Below, in pieces: positions 27,095-34,872 of a stretch of 64,000 bases of DNA (position 1 is its first letter; the number at the start of each line of letters is the position of its first letter). This DNA is from Streptococcus pseudoporcinus LQ 940-04 (GTDB lineage: Bacteria > Bacillota > Bacilli > Lactobacillales > Streptococcaceae), in contig NZ_AEUY02000005.1 in the NCBI RefSeq assembly GCF_000188035.1, positions 1,178,001-1,242,000 of the forward strand, in the 5' to 3' direction. Under the pieces are notes generated by a model. That model saw only the letters and a list, made by a program, of their open reading frames with translations, searched no databases and was not told the DNA's origin. The translations under genes were made by a program, and so were the position numbers.

Positions 27095-27727
27095 TTAAGC
27101 AATTTTTGTTCCATGAACAACAACAGTTCCTATTTTTTGGCTGAGATCAAGAGCATTCTGAGCTGTAACACCACCACCAATCATAATTTCAATTTGAGAA
27201 GCGGCATAAGAAACGATTTTCTTTAAGTGATCTATATTATCATAGATGTCATTAGCTTCCATAGAACCATGTGTCAAAATTCTGACAAAACCATAATCAA
27301 TCAGCTGATCTATAGCATCAAATTGATCTTTTTCAGGAATATGGTCAAAGGCCATATGAAAAACCAAGGGCAAGCCCTGTGTTGCAGGTAAGAGTTGTTC
27401 AATAGCGTCCTTATCAATTTGTCCCTGCTCGGTTAGTAAGCCTAAAACCAAGGCATCTGAACCAGCTTCAACAGCCTTTATAATATCTTCTTCCATAGCT
27501 CTAAGTTCAATATCGTTATAAACGAAATTCCCGCCTCTCGGTCTAATCATGGTTGCAACTGAAATAGACTGATCATGAAGTAGGTTACAGGCTTCTTTAA
27601 TAATGCCAAAAGAAGGTGTTGTTCCACCAACAGCCAAGTTATCACAAAGTTCAACACGGTTAACCTCTAGCTCCTGTAAGTGGTTTAACCCAGTTAGATT
27701 TTCTGAACAAAATTCTTTTATTAGCAT
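27095..27727 (-). CDS. cutC: Copper homeostasis protein CutC family
   Basis: 210 residues from ATG 27727; GGAGGAAG lies just upstream, and the frame extending to a TTG at 27751 would overlap this site. TIM-barrel fold; hallmarks are ELCDNLAVGGTTPSFG near residue 25, MIRPRGGNFVYND near 63, FHMAFD near 120 and RILTHGS near 148. Linked to copper tolerance in some bacteria, but the biochemical role is unsettled. Minus strand, divergent from serC. Confidence 0.88.
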   Translation of the reverse strand: MLIKEFCSENLTGLNHLQELEVNRVELCDNLAVGGTTPSFGIIKEACNLLHDQSISVATMIRPRGGNFVYNDIELRAMEEDIIKAVEAGSDALVLGLLTEQGQIDKDAIEQLLPATQGLPLVFHMAFDHIPEKDQFDAIDQLIDYGFVRILTHGSMEANDIYDNIDHLKKIVSYAASQIEIMIGGGVTAQNALDLSQKIGTVVVHGTKIA

Positions 27728-27792
27728 AACTTCCTCCTCTATCTCTCCCAATTATATCATTTTTAGGAGTAAGAAATAAGCTGGAAAAGTCT

Positions 27793-27821
27793 TTGTAAAA
27801 TTCTGAAAATTATGCTATACT
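27793..27821 (+). promoter_or_regulatory. Promoter for serC
   Basis: TTGTAA (27793-27798), 17 nt spacer, TATACT (27816-27821) with TGc upstream. The CodY-like box overlaps the -35 and spacer. Confidence 0.75.
27797..27811. promoter_or_regulatory. CodY-like box in serC promoter
   Basis: AAAATTCTGAAAATT matches AATTTTCWGAAAATT at 13 of 15 positions and lies between -35 and -10. Confidence 0.7.
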
Positions 27822-27851
27822 CTGTATTATTATTCGATTCGGAGGTGTTTT

Positions 27852-28946
27852 ATGACAATTTATAATTTCTCTGCAGGACCAGCAGTCTTGCCAAAACCAG
27901 TGCTGGAAAGAGCACAAGCTGAAATGCTTGATTACCAATCCAGTGGTATGAGTGTTTTGGAATTGTCACACCGCTCCCAAGAATTTGAGACAATCATTAA
28001 AGAAGCAGAAAACTTGCTCAGAGAACTAATGGCGATTCCTGATCATTATAAAGTTCTTTTTTTGCAAGGAGGAGCTTCGACACAATTTTCAATGATTCCT
28101 ATGAACCTAGCTAAAGGCAAGAAGGCTTACTACCACGTAGCTGGATCATGGGGTAAAAAGGCCTACACAGAAGCACTGAAATTAGCTCAAATAATTCCTT
28201 TTGAACCTTTATTACTAGCTTCTTCAGAAAAAGACCACTTTAATAAGATTCCCTTATATGATAAGGCAGTAATTGACCCTGAAGCCGCCTATGTCCACAT
28301 CACAACAAACAATACTATTGAAGGGACAGCTATTTATGATTTACCAGATACGAATGGTGTACCTATTGTTGCTGATATGTCTTCAAATATCTTGGCTGTT
28401 AGGTACCAGGTTGAAGAATTTGGAATGATCTATGCTGGTGCACAGAAAAATATTGGTCCAGCTGGTGTCACAGTTGTGATTATCCGTGAGGATTTATTGG
28501 ATCAAGAGCCGATCTTATCAAGCATGTTGGATTATAAAGTACATGTGCAGGCTCACTCTTTATATAATACACCTCCTGTATATAGCATATATATTGCTAA
28601 AATGGTCTTTGAGTGGATCAAAGAGCTAGGAGGCTTAGATCAGATGGAACTTATTAATCGTGAAAAATCTGGTTTACTCTATACTTTTATTGAACAATCA
28701 ACCTTTTATAATAATCCAGTAAAAAATCCCAAGGACCGCTCACTATCAAATGTACCTTTTACAACCCCTTCAGAAGCTTTAGATAGTCAGTTTATCAAAG
28801 AAGCTGAAAAAGCAGGTTTTAAAAATATTAAAGGTCATCGCAGTGTTGGGGGCATGCGGGCAAGTATTTATAATGCCTTTCCTAGAGAGGGTGTTATTGC
28901 TTTAGTCAACTTTATGACTCAGTTTGAAGCTCAAAATAGCAAGTAA
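27852..28946 (+). CDS. serC: Phosphoserine aminotransferase
   Basis: 364 residues, class V PLP aminotransferase. [17 protein letters not shown] starts the protein, and [10 protein letters not shown] near residue 196 holds the PLP lysine. [24 protein letters not shown] and [14 protein letters not shown] are substrate-binding motifs. It makes 3-phosphoserine from 3-phosphohydroxypyruvate. CGGAGGTG precedes the ATG. First gene of the serine operon with serA. Confidence 0.95.
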   Translation: MTIYNFSAGPAVLPKPVLERAQAEMLDYQSSGMSVLELSHRSQEFETIIKEAENLLRELMAIPDHYKVLFLQGGASTQFSMIPMNLAKGKKAYYHVAGSWGKKAYTEALKLAQIIPFEPLLLASSEKDHFNKIPLYDKAVIDPEAAYVHITTNNTIEGTAIYDLPDTNGVPIVADMSSNILAVRYQVEEFGMIYAGAQKNIGPAGVTVVIIREDLLDQEPILSSMLDYKVHVQAHSLYNTPPVYSIYIAKMVFEWIKELGGLDQMELINREKSGLLYTFIEQSTFYNNPVKNPKDRSLSNVPFTTPSEALDSQFIKEAEKAGFKNIKGHRSVGGMRASIYNAFPREGVIALVNFMTQFEAQNSK

Positions 28947-28969
28947 GGCGGGAGGAAAAGAGAAGAAAT

Positions 28970-29521
28970 ATGGATATTAGATTAGCCTTTCCTAATGAAG
29001 TTGATGTGATTATGGCAATTATTGAAGATGCTAAGGAAGTGCTGGCAGCTTATGGAAGTGACCAATGGCAGGACGGCTATCCAACTGAGGACGTTATTAT
29101 AGAAGATATTATTGATGGGGTTGGCTATGTGGCCTTAGAAGATGGTAAGGTTATTGCTTACGCGGCAGCAATTTATGGCAATGAAGAAGCCTACAATGCT
29201 ATCTACGATGGGCAATGGCTAACAGATAACAGAGATTACCTTACGTTTCATCGTATTGCAGTTACTAAAAATATCCAAGGACAAGGTATCGCACAAACTT
29301 TTGTAGAAGGCTTGATTGAGGGCTTTGATTATGAAGATTTTCGTTGTGATACTCACGAGAAGAATTTAGCCATGCAAGCTATTCTGTCCAAATTAGGCTT
29401 TCAGCTTTGTGGGAAGGTTCCTTTGTCTGGCGTTCGCTTGGCTTATCAGAAACTCAAAAAAGAAGATGGAAAAGCAGTAAAATATCAAGAAATTGATGAA
29501 GATAGTCGCTACGACTTTTAG
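28970..29521 (+). CDS. GNAT family N-acetyltransferase
   Basis: 183 residues. The acetyl-CoA-binding motif is RIAVTKNIQGQGIAQTFVE near residue 92, followed by DTHEKNLAMQAILSKLGFQLCGKV. It lies between serC (23 nt) and serA (53 nt) in the same direction, so it belongs to the serine operon. The substrate cannot be read; an acetylated amino acid or a related metabolite would suit the context. Confidence 0.82.
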   Translation: MDIRLAFPNEVDVIMAIIEDAKEVLAAYGSDQWQDGYPTEDVIIEDIIDGVGYVALEDGKVIAYAAAIYGNEEAYNAIYDGQWLTDNRDYLTFHRIAVTKNIQGQGIAQTFVEGLIEGFDYEDFRCDTHEKNLAMQAILSKLGFQLCGKVPLSGVRLAYQKLKKEDGKAVKYQEIDEDSRYDF

Positions 29522-29534
29522 AAGCATAATCAGG

Positions 29535-29577
29535 AAGGAGTACTGGAGAAGCAAGCCTTCCCAGTAAAATAGATATG
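29535..29577 (+). promoter_or_regulatory. Split ribosome-binding site of serA bridged by a hairpin
   Basis: AAGGAG (29535-29540) is 34 nt from ATG 29575. Between them lies a hairpin: TACTGG-a-GAAG (29541-29551) with CTTC-CCAGTA (29557-29566), loop CAAGC. The hairpin starts at the base after AAGGAG and leaves 8 nt to the ATG, so folding restores normal spacing. No other ATG, GTG or TTG lies between. Confidence 0.7.
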
Positions 29578-30753
29578 GTTTATAGTGTAAAAACATTTAA
29601 TAATATTAACCCAATTGGTTTAAAAGAGCTTGGAAACCAATTTCAAATTGACGGCGATTTAGCGGATAATCCGGACGCTTATATTTTAAGAAGCGAGCAG
29701 TTACACGAGCAGTTTTTTCCAAGCAACCTAAAAGCAATTGCCAGAGCTGGAGCAGGAACCAATAATATTCCAGTTGATAAAGCTAGCTCAGAAGGGATTG
29801 TTGTTTTTAACACACCAGGAGCAAATGCAAATGCAGTAAAAGAAGCAGTTTTGGCGGCTATTTTAATGGCTGCTCGAGATTATATTTCTGCTAATCACTG
29901 GACCAATCGGTTACAAGGTGCCGATCTTGGTAAACAAGTTGAAAGTGGCAAGAAACAGTTTGCTGGGTCAGAGATTAGTGGCAAAACTCTAGGGGTTATT
30001 GGTCTGGGGGCAATTGGTGGAAGAATTGCTAATGATGCCTATCGTTTAGGAATGAACGTTTTGGGTTATGATCCTTATGTTTCTATTGAGACTGCTTGGA
30101 GTATTTCAAGTCATGTGCAAAGGGTCAAGGACCTCAAAGAAATCTTTGCAAAATCTGATTATATAACGATTCATGTTCCGCTGACCCAAGAGACCCAAGC
30201 AACCTTTAATGCTGAGAGTTTTGCTTTGATGGCTAAAGGAACAACGATTATTAATTTTGCGCGTGCAGAGTTAGTTGATCATCAAGCTTTGTTTGATGCT
30301 ATTGAGACAGGGGTCGTTAAACGTTATATGACGGATTTTGCCAGTCCAGAACTTTTAAACAAGGACAAAATTACTGTTTTCCCCCATGTTGGTGGCTCAA
30401 CCGAGGAAGCCGAACTAAATTGTGCGATCATGGCAAGTCAAACCATTCGACGTTTTATGGAAACGGGTGAAATTACCAACTCCGTTAACTTTCCCAATGT
30501 TCACCAAGCCCTAACTGCTCCTTATCGAATTACCTTAATCAATAAAAATGTCCCTAACATTGTTGCTACTATTTCAACAGCAGTGTCAGCTTTGGATATT
30601 AATATTGATAACATCATTAACCGTTCAAAAGGTGATTATGCTTATACTTTAATTGATTTAGATAAATGTGATTTAAAGAAGGTTAAGCAATTAGTAGAAG
30701 ACTTTAAAGTTAGTGAGAATATTATTCGTGTGCGACTGATTAAGAGGCTTTAA
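29575..30753 (+). CDS. serA: D-3-phosphoglycerate dehydrogenase
   Basis: 392 residues. The NAD-binding Rossmann motif LGVIGLGAIGGRIAND lies near residue 138. The substrate-binding part is ARAGAGTNNIPVDKA near residue 57, and FPHVGGSTEEAE near residue 263 holds the catalytic histidine. A C-terminal ACT domain (about 320-392) may bind serine for feedback control. It catalyses the first step of serine synthesis, complementing serC. Its ribosome site is unusual (see the bridged leader). Confidence 0.93.
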   Translation: MVYSVKTFNNINPIGLKELGNQFQIDGDLADNPDAYILRSEQLHEQFFPSNLKAIARAGAGTNNIPVDKASSEGIVVFNTPGANANAVKEAVLAAILMAARDYISANHWTNRLQGADLGKQVESGKKQFAGSEISGKTLGVIGLGAIGGRIANDAYRLGMNVLGYDPYVSIETAWSISSHVQRVKDLKEIFAKSDYITIHVPLTQETQATFNAESFALMAKGTTIINFARAELVDHQALFDAIETGVVKRYMTDFASPELLNKDKITVFPHVGGSTEEAELNCAIMASQTIRRFMETGEITNSVNFPNVHQALTAPYRITLINKNVPNIVATISTAVSALDINIDNIINRSKGDYAYTLIDLDKCDLKKVKQLVEDFKVSENIIRVRLIKRL

Positions 30754-30814
30754 GATAGTATCTTGATTATTGATCTTAAAGGGGAAGTTGAAGCAAGAAA
30801 TGGTTGGAAAAGTG

Positions 30815-31294
30815 ATGACTCTATCAAAAATGATTTACCAATCTCCCATTGGAGAGATATCCTTAATAGCAACTGAAGCAGGTTTAATTGGTGCTTGGTT
30901 TCAAGGTCAAAAGTATTTTGAAGCTGGTATCTGTGAAATGCCACAACTACAAGAGACCGTCGTGTTAAAGGAGGCATGTCAGTGGTTAGATACTTATTTC
31001 TATCAGACTCCACCTGCTAAAGCTGACTTTCTTTCTATAAAGGGTTCTAACTTTCGTCAGAAGGTTTGGACTTGTCTACAAGAAATTCCTTATGGAGAGA
31101 CAAGAAGCTATAAGGAAATTGCAAAGATAATTAACTGTGCTTCAGCACAGGCTGTTGGTGGCGCGGTTGGCCATAACCCCCTTAGTATTTTTATTCCTTG
31201 TCATCGTGTAGTAGGGTCAGATGGGCAGTTAACCGGCTATGCTGGGGGCCTAGATAAAAAAATCTGGCTATTAGAACATGAACAAGGTTTTTAG
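30815..31294 (+). CDS. ogt: Methylated-DNA-[protein]-cysteine S-methyltransferase
   Basis: About 159 residues. The methyl-acceptor site IPCHRVVGSDG lies near the end, preceded by FRQKVWTCLQEIPYGETRSYKEIA. It repairs O6-alkylguanine by transferring the alkyl group to its own cysteine. The start is uncertain: the frame is open from TTG 30770, with ATGs at 30800, 30815 and 30830; 30815 has GGAAAAG upstream and is preferred. It lies 61 nt after serA. Confidence 0.88.
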   Translation: MTLSKMIYQSPIGEISLIATEAGLIGAWFQGQKYFEAGICEMPQLQETVVLKEACQWLDTYFYQTPPAKADFLSIKGSNFRQKVWTCLQEIPYGETRSYKEIAKIINCASAQAVGGAVGHNPLSIFIPCHRVVGSDGQLTGYAGGLDKKIWLLEHEQGF

Positions 31295-31303
31295 AAAGGA
31301 CTT

Positions 31304-31660
31304 ATGATGTACACTTTTTATGAATACCCCAAATGTTCCACTTGTCGTAAAGCAAAAGCTGATTTGAAAGAGTATCTGTCTGATTTTGAGACGGTAGACA
31401 TCAAGTCTAATCCTCCTAAGGCTGAGCTTTTAAAACAGTGGATGGAGAATTCAGGCTTTACCATGAAGAATTTTTTCAATACCAGTGGTCACTCCTATAG
31501 AGAACTCGGTCTAAAAGATAAAATAGATCATTTGAGTTTGGAAGAAGCAGCCCAGCTTCTATCACAAGATGGTATGTTAATAAAGCGACCAATCCTGGTC
31601 AAGGGTGATACAGTTCTTCAAATTGGCGCAAGGCAATCTTATGAGCGTTTTTTTAAATAA
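31304..31660 (+). CDS. ArsC/Spx-family protein (YusI-like)
   Basis: 118 residues, thioredoxin-like ArsC fold. The redox motif is KCSTCRKAKADL (CxxC, residues about 10-13). ILVKGDTVLQIGARQSYERF near the end is typical of the YusI/Spx branch. True Spx proteins are about 130 residues and regulate RNA polymerase, so this shorter one is better called an ArsC-family reductase-like protein. AAAGGA lies before ATG 31304. Last gene before a bidirectional terminator. Confidence 0.8.
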   Translation: MMYTFYEYPKCSTCRKAKADLKEYLSDFETVDIKSNPPKAELLKQWMENSGFTMKNFFNTSGHSYRELGLKDKIDHLSLEEAAQLLSQDGMLIKRPILVKGDTVLQIGARQSYERFFK

Positions 31661-31694
31661 GAGTTTGAGAGAAAAGCAGCTCTTAGATTAACAT

Positions 31695-31733
31695 AAAAAA
31701 GACCAAATCCAGTGTAGGACTTGGTCTTTTTTT
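31695..31733. terminator. Bidirectional terminator
   Basis: AAAAAAGACCAA (31695-31706) pairs with TTGGTCTTTTTTT (31721-31733), with ATCC/GGA further in. It serves the arsC-like gene (+) and the VOC gene (-). Confidence 0.9.
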
Positions 31734-31738
31734 GGTCA

Positions 31739-32155
31739 TTAGCTTGGCAATTCAGTGTTGATTTGCCACATGATACCGAATTGGTCGATAAAGTTAGCAT
31801 AGGCTGGACTCCAGAACATTTCTTGGAGTTCTATAACGATTTCTTGGGCATTGACAGATAATTTGGCATAGAGGTCTTGAGCTTCTTCGATGCTATCAAC
31901 AATAATAGCAGCAGACATATTACCACCTGTTTTGTACTCAAAGTCGGGATTTTCATCAGATAGTTGAAGACGGATACCGTTGAACTCCATCTGCGCATTC
32001 ATCACGAGGTTTTCACGGTCTTTTGGACAATCTGGTACACCATCTTTCCAAAAGCTTAACTGAGTGATTTCAGCCTTAAAGGCATTTTTGTAAAATTCAA
32101 GAGCTTCTTTTCCGTTACCATTTGTAATTAAATAAACATTTAATGCAGTAATCAT
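31739..32155 (-). CDS. VOC family protein (PhnB-like)
   Basis: 138 residues with the glyoxalase/PhnB pattern YLITNGNGKEALEFYKNAFKAE at the N-terminus, VMNAQMEFNGIRLQLSDENP in the middle and WSPAYANFIDQFGIMWQIN at the end. These small metal-binding folds act on varied substrates; this one cannot be assigned. It lies 9 nt after a second VOC gene in the same operon. Confidence 0.82.
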   Translation of the reverse strand: MITALNVYLITNGNGKEALEFYKNAFKAEITQLSFWKDGVPDCPKDRENLVMNAQMEFNGIRLQLSDENPDFEYKTGGNMSAAIIVDSIEEAQDLYAKLSVNAQEIVIELQEMFWSPAYANFIDQFGIMWQINTELPS

Positions 32156-32164
32156 TTTTTCTCC

Positions 32165-32548
32165 TTAATGCAATGAGCTTGTTTGACGAATAGCGATGTA
32201 GTGACCTTCGTTATCAGTAAAAGTAAAGTGAACCATACCTTGATAGTCCATAATTGGGTTTGTAGTGACCCCGTTTTCTGTCAGGGTTTGGTATTCAGCT
32301 TCTAAATCATCAGTTTCCATCAAGAGTGAAGGAAATTCAAGATTCATTCCAGGATTTGCTTGTGCTACTAAATCCTTATTGTGGATGCCAAATTTAGTAG
32401 CAGCATCATGTGAAGGGGCTACTTCATAAGATTTAATACCTTCAACCTCTGTTTGGTCAGTTATAACAAAGCCCATCTTTTCCGTCCAAAAAGTCATTGC
32501 AGCCTCAGTGTCGGTAACATAAAGCATTGTTGTTGATTTAGCAATCAT
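32165..32548 (-). CDS. VOC family protein (glyoxalase-like)
   Basis: 127 residues: TTMLYVTDTEAAMTFWTEKMGF at the start, then LEFPSLLMETDDLEAEYQTL and HFTFTDNEGHYIAIRQ. Glyoxalase/bleomycin-resistance fold, with the final HYIAI carrying a likely metal ligand region. GGAGAG precedes ATG 32548. First gene of the VOC pair. Confidence 0.82.
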   Translation of the reverse strand: MIAKSTTMLYVTDTEAAMTFWTEKMGFVITDQTEVEGIKSYEVAPSHDAATKFGIHNKDLVAQANPGMNLEFPSLLMETDDLEAEYQTLTENGVTTNPIMDYQGMVHFTFTDNEGHYIAIRQTSSLH

Positions 32549-32862
32549 GTTTTCTCTCCATTAATAATATATAGTTTTAGGTTATTATAGCCTTACTTTG
32601 GTAAATTAACAAAAAATTCGACTTGACAATCTAGCATTTTAGCAATCTTTTTCTAGAAATTCTGACTTTATGACCTTATGTTTAATAGCCGAGCTGGAAA
32701 CTGTGGTTATCAATAGTAGGAAGGCTTAAGAGTTATTAGAACTTTGGGCCTTTTGACTGATGATGACTGGCTTTTTTGTTAATCATAAGCTTATTTTTAA
32801 CTATCATGTATGGAACTCATTTCTCATCAAGCTCAACTAAAAAAGAAGATGGTGTCTTCTTT
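32549..32862. other. Intergenic region upstream of the VOC pair
   Basis: 314 nt. It holds the minus-strand VOC promoter (32584-32612) and, at the far end, the terminator of the alkD-like gene. I see nothing recognisable in 32640-32830. Confidence 0.6.
32584..32612 (-). promoter_or_regulatory. Promoter of the VOC pair
   Basis: On the minus strand TTGTTA (32612-32607), 17 nt spacer, TATAAT (32589-32584), 36 nt before the start codon. Confidence 0.7.
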
Positions 32863-32864
32863 TT
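32839..32864 (-). terminator. Terminator of alkD-like/exoA operon
   Basis: AAAAAAGAAGA (32839-32849) pairs with TCTTCTTTTT (32855-32864). Read on the minus strand it ends in a T run, and it overlaps the end of the alkD-like gene. Confidence 0.8.
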
Positions 32865-33525
32865 AAAGATATTTACTGGCTTCTCGTATTGAAAGCGGAG
32901 CCAGTTTTTCCTGATGTTGTCTAAGAAAGGCTCTGACCCACTTTGGATTAGTTTTTGAATAGTCTCTGAGGCTCCAACCGATAGCCTTGTTAATGAAGAA
33001 TTCTGTTGTCCCTAGATTATTCAAAATGATGGCTGACAAGAGGTCCGGGTTGGTTTTTTCTTTTTTCCCTAATTGATGATCAATGGCCATGCGTCTGATC
33101 CAGAAATCGTCAGATTGCGAGAAAGTGAGCATCAATTCATCCAGCCTGGAATCAGCAATGCTGCCAAAAACATGATCAAAATGGTCTATGGTATCCCACC
33201 ACTCATTACTGGATGCATAAGCTAGCAATTTAGGCACATGGTCAAAGCTTAGCCATTTTTGCATAGCCTTAAGATAATCACAGACAAAATAATGCATTTC
33301 CCGTTTAGGGCTTGCCCAAGCTAAATCCAGGAGTTGCCAATCAATGATTTGCGCTTTTTTATCCTCTTTAATGATCTCTTTATAAATGAGACGACGTGAG
33401 TTAGCAGGAATACCGTAAAATACGAAGTGATTTTTCATATAGGCTGCCATTTTCTGAGCTTGTTCAGGGTTGGCTAAGGCTTGCATGCCTTCTTGTAAGT
33501 CTATAAATCTTTCTTTTGCGGTCAT
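32863..33525 (-). CDS. DNA alkylation repair protein (AlkD-like)
   Basis: 220 residues from ATG 33525, one base after the exoA stop; a longer frame from a TTG at 33582 overlaps exoA and is unlikely. All-helical HEAT-repeat protein with RRLIYKEIIKEDKK, WDTIDHFDHVFGSI, WIRRMAIDHQLG and FINKAIGWSLRDYSKTNP, the last being the DNA_alkylation hallmark. AlkD enzymes excise alkylated purines. Coupling with exonuclease III would supply the next base-excision step. Confidence 0.88.
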   Translation of the reverse strand: MTAKERFIDLQEGMQALANPEQAQKMAAYMKNHFVFYGIPANSRRLIYKEIIKEDKKAQIIDWQLLDLAWASPKREMHYFVCDYLKAMQKWLSFDHVPKLLAYASSNEWWDTIDHFDHVFGSIADSRLDELMLTFSQSDDFWIRRMAIDHQLGKKEKTNPDLLSAIILNNLGTTEFFINKAIGWSLRDYSKTNPKWVRAFLRQHQEKLAPLSIREASKYL

Positions 33526-33526
33526 T

Positions 33527-34354
33527 TTAGAGGTCGATTTCAAGGAGAATTGGTGTATGGTCTTGGCGGGCTCCAGAGTCAATCATTTCGGATTTCAGAA
33601 CCTTATCAGCTATTCTATTTGAGGTTAGCCAGTAGTCAATTCTCCAGCCAGTGTTGTTCATTTTACTAGTCTTACTTCGTTGTGCCCACCAAGTGTAAAC
33701 ATTAGGAAGATCTCCGTGAAGATGGCGGAAAGTATCTGTGAAGCCTTTTTCTAAAAGCGCGGTAAAGCCCGCTCTTTCTTCGTCAGTGAAACCTGCTGAG
33801 CGACGGTTACTTGATGGATTGGCTAAGTCAATTTCTTTATGAGCGACATTATAGTCACCTGTAGCGAGGACAGGTTTTTGAGCATCTAATTGCGTCAAAT
33901 AGTCAGCATACTTGATATCCCATTCTTGGCGGTCAGCTAGACGCCTTAAGCCATCACCGGCATTTGGTGTGTAAACTTGGGTCACAAAGAAGTCTTCGAA
34001 TTCTAAGGTAATAATACGCCCTTCAGAGTCCATGGTTGTTGGTGCTCCGATTTCTGGGAAAGTAACCACTGGATTTAGTGTTTGTTTGTAAAGAAACATG
34101 GTGCCTGCATATCCCTTACGTGCTGGTTCAACAGAAGAACGCCAGACATGTAAGTAGTTTGGGAAATAGCTTAAAATAGTTTCTAAATGTTTTTTGGTAG
34201 GGCCAGTAGCTGATAGTTTTGTTTCCTGAATTGCAATAATGTCAGCATCTTCACTGACCAGACGATCAATAACAGCGCGTGATAGTAGTGCGCGTGGTGA
34301 TTCTCCGGTTAAGGCAGCATTTAAGGAATCAATATTCCATGAGATGAGTTTCAT
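33527..34354 (-). CDS. exoA: Exodeoxyribonuclease III
   Basis: 275 residues, exonuclease-endonuclease-phosphatase fold. KLISWNIDSLNA at the start, AIQETKLS with the metal-binding Glu near residue 44, ATGDYNVAH near 168 and the closing DHTPILLEIDL with catalytic Asp-His. It acts as AP endonuclease and 3'-exonuclease. Paired with the alkD-like gene on the minus strand. Confidence 0.93.
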   Translation of the reverse strand: MKLISWNIDSLNAALTGESPRALLSRAVIDRLVSEDADIIAIQETKLSATGPTKKHLETILSYFPNYLHVWRSSVEPARKGYAGTMFLYKQTLNPVVTFPEIGAPTTMDSEGRIITLEFEDFFVTQVYTPNAGDGLRRLADRQEWDIKYADYLTQLDAQKPVLATGDYNVAHKEIDLANPSSNRRSAGFTDEERAGFTALLEKGFTDTFRHLHGDLPNVYTWWAQRSKTSKMNNTGWRIDYWLTSNRIADKVLKSEMIDSGARQDHTPILLEIDL

Positions 34355-34465
34355 ATAATATCTCTTTTCTGTAATTAAGTTAAGTCTATTTTAACAAAAA
34401 ATAGACTAGCAAGCTATTTTTTCAATCTCAAAACGGTTTCAATTAGATTAGATAGGATTTAGAAA

Positions 34466-34572
34466 TCAAAGTGTGGATAAGAATCGGAGACTTTTAGACG
34501 TGATAAAAGCTAGAGATGTGTGCAAAAATGGACTCTCAAAGCTTCATTCTTATCCTGTGCTATTTACTTTGA
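34466..34572. repeat. Nested long-range inverted repeat
   Basis: Outer arms TCAAAGT (34466-34472) and ACTTTGA (34566-34572); inner arms GGATAAGAAT (34475-34484) and ATTCTTATCC (34546-34555). Inside, CTTTTA (34491-34496) and TAAAAG can form a small hairpin. It may be a structured RNA or a small degenerate repeat. Confidence 0.6.
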
Positions 34573-34773
34573 AGCTTATCTGAAAAGATTGACTAAGCTA
34601 GCACCTACAAGGAAGAGAAAGATTTTCTTAATTTCTTATTTAAATAGTCAATGATATATAAAAAATTCACAAAGTTTTTTTCTAACATATTAAATAAATG
34701 CTGTTAAAACAGCTTTTATATGGTTTTTTTATTATAAAAACAAAAAGTTTGTGAAAAAATAAGGAGGATTTTC

Positions 34774-34802
34774 TTGACAGTTAGGTCTAATATTTATATA
34801 AT
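34774..34802 (+). promoter_or_regulatory. Consensus promoter for lctP
   Basis: TTGACA (34774-34779), 17 nt spacer, TATAAT (34797-34802). A second TATAAT at 34832-34837 has no -35. Confidence 0.85.
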
Positions 34803-34814
34803 ATTACCATAACT

Positions 34815-34828
34815 TGAAAGCGCTAACA
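34815..34828. promoter_or_regulatory. cre site of lctP
   Basis: TGAAAGCGCTAACA fits the CcpA consensus TGWNANCGNTNWCA at every position. It starts 12 nt after the -10, about +7 to +20, which suits roadblock repression. Confidence 0.88.
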
Positions 34829-34872
34829 AATTATAATGATTTTATCTTGTAAAAAGAAAGGTTTTAGACTAT

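Larger units (their letters stand above)
34355..34872. other. Long intergenic region upstream of lctP
   Basis: 518 nt without a convincing gene. Contents: a nested long-range inverted repeat (34466-34572), a short palindrome GCTGTT-AA-AACAGC near 34700, an isolated AAGGAGG at 34761-34767 with no real ORF, the consensus lctP promoter (34774-34802) and its cre site (34815-34828). Confidence 0.7.

Noticed and set aside
34661..34760. Rex-like half sites (TTCACAA, TTGTGAA) upstream of lctP
   Set aside because: The two halves are about 80 nt apart and neither forms the full TTGTGAAWWWWTTCACAA dyad.
34761..34812. AAGGAGG followed by TTG and a 12-codon frame upstream of lctP, as a leader peptide
   Set aside because: The frame lies over the -35 and -10 of the lctP promoter, and no promoter above it would transcribe it; the SD-like run is probably chance.
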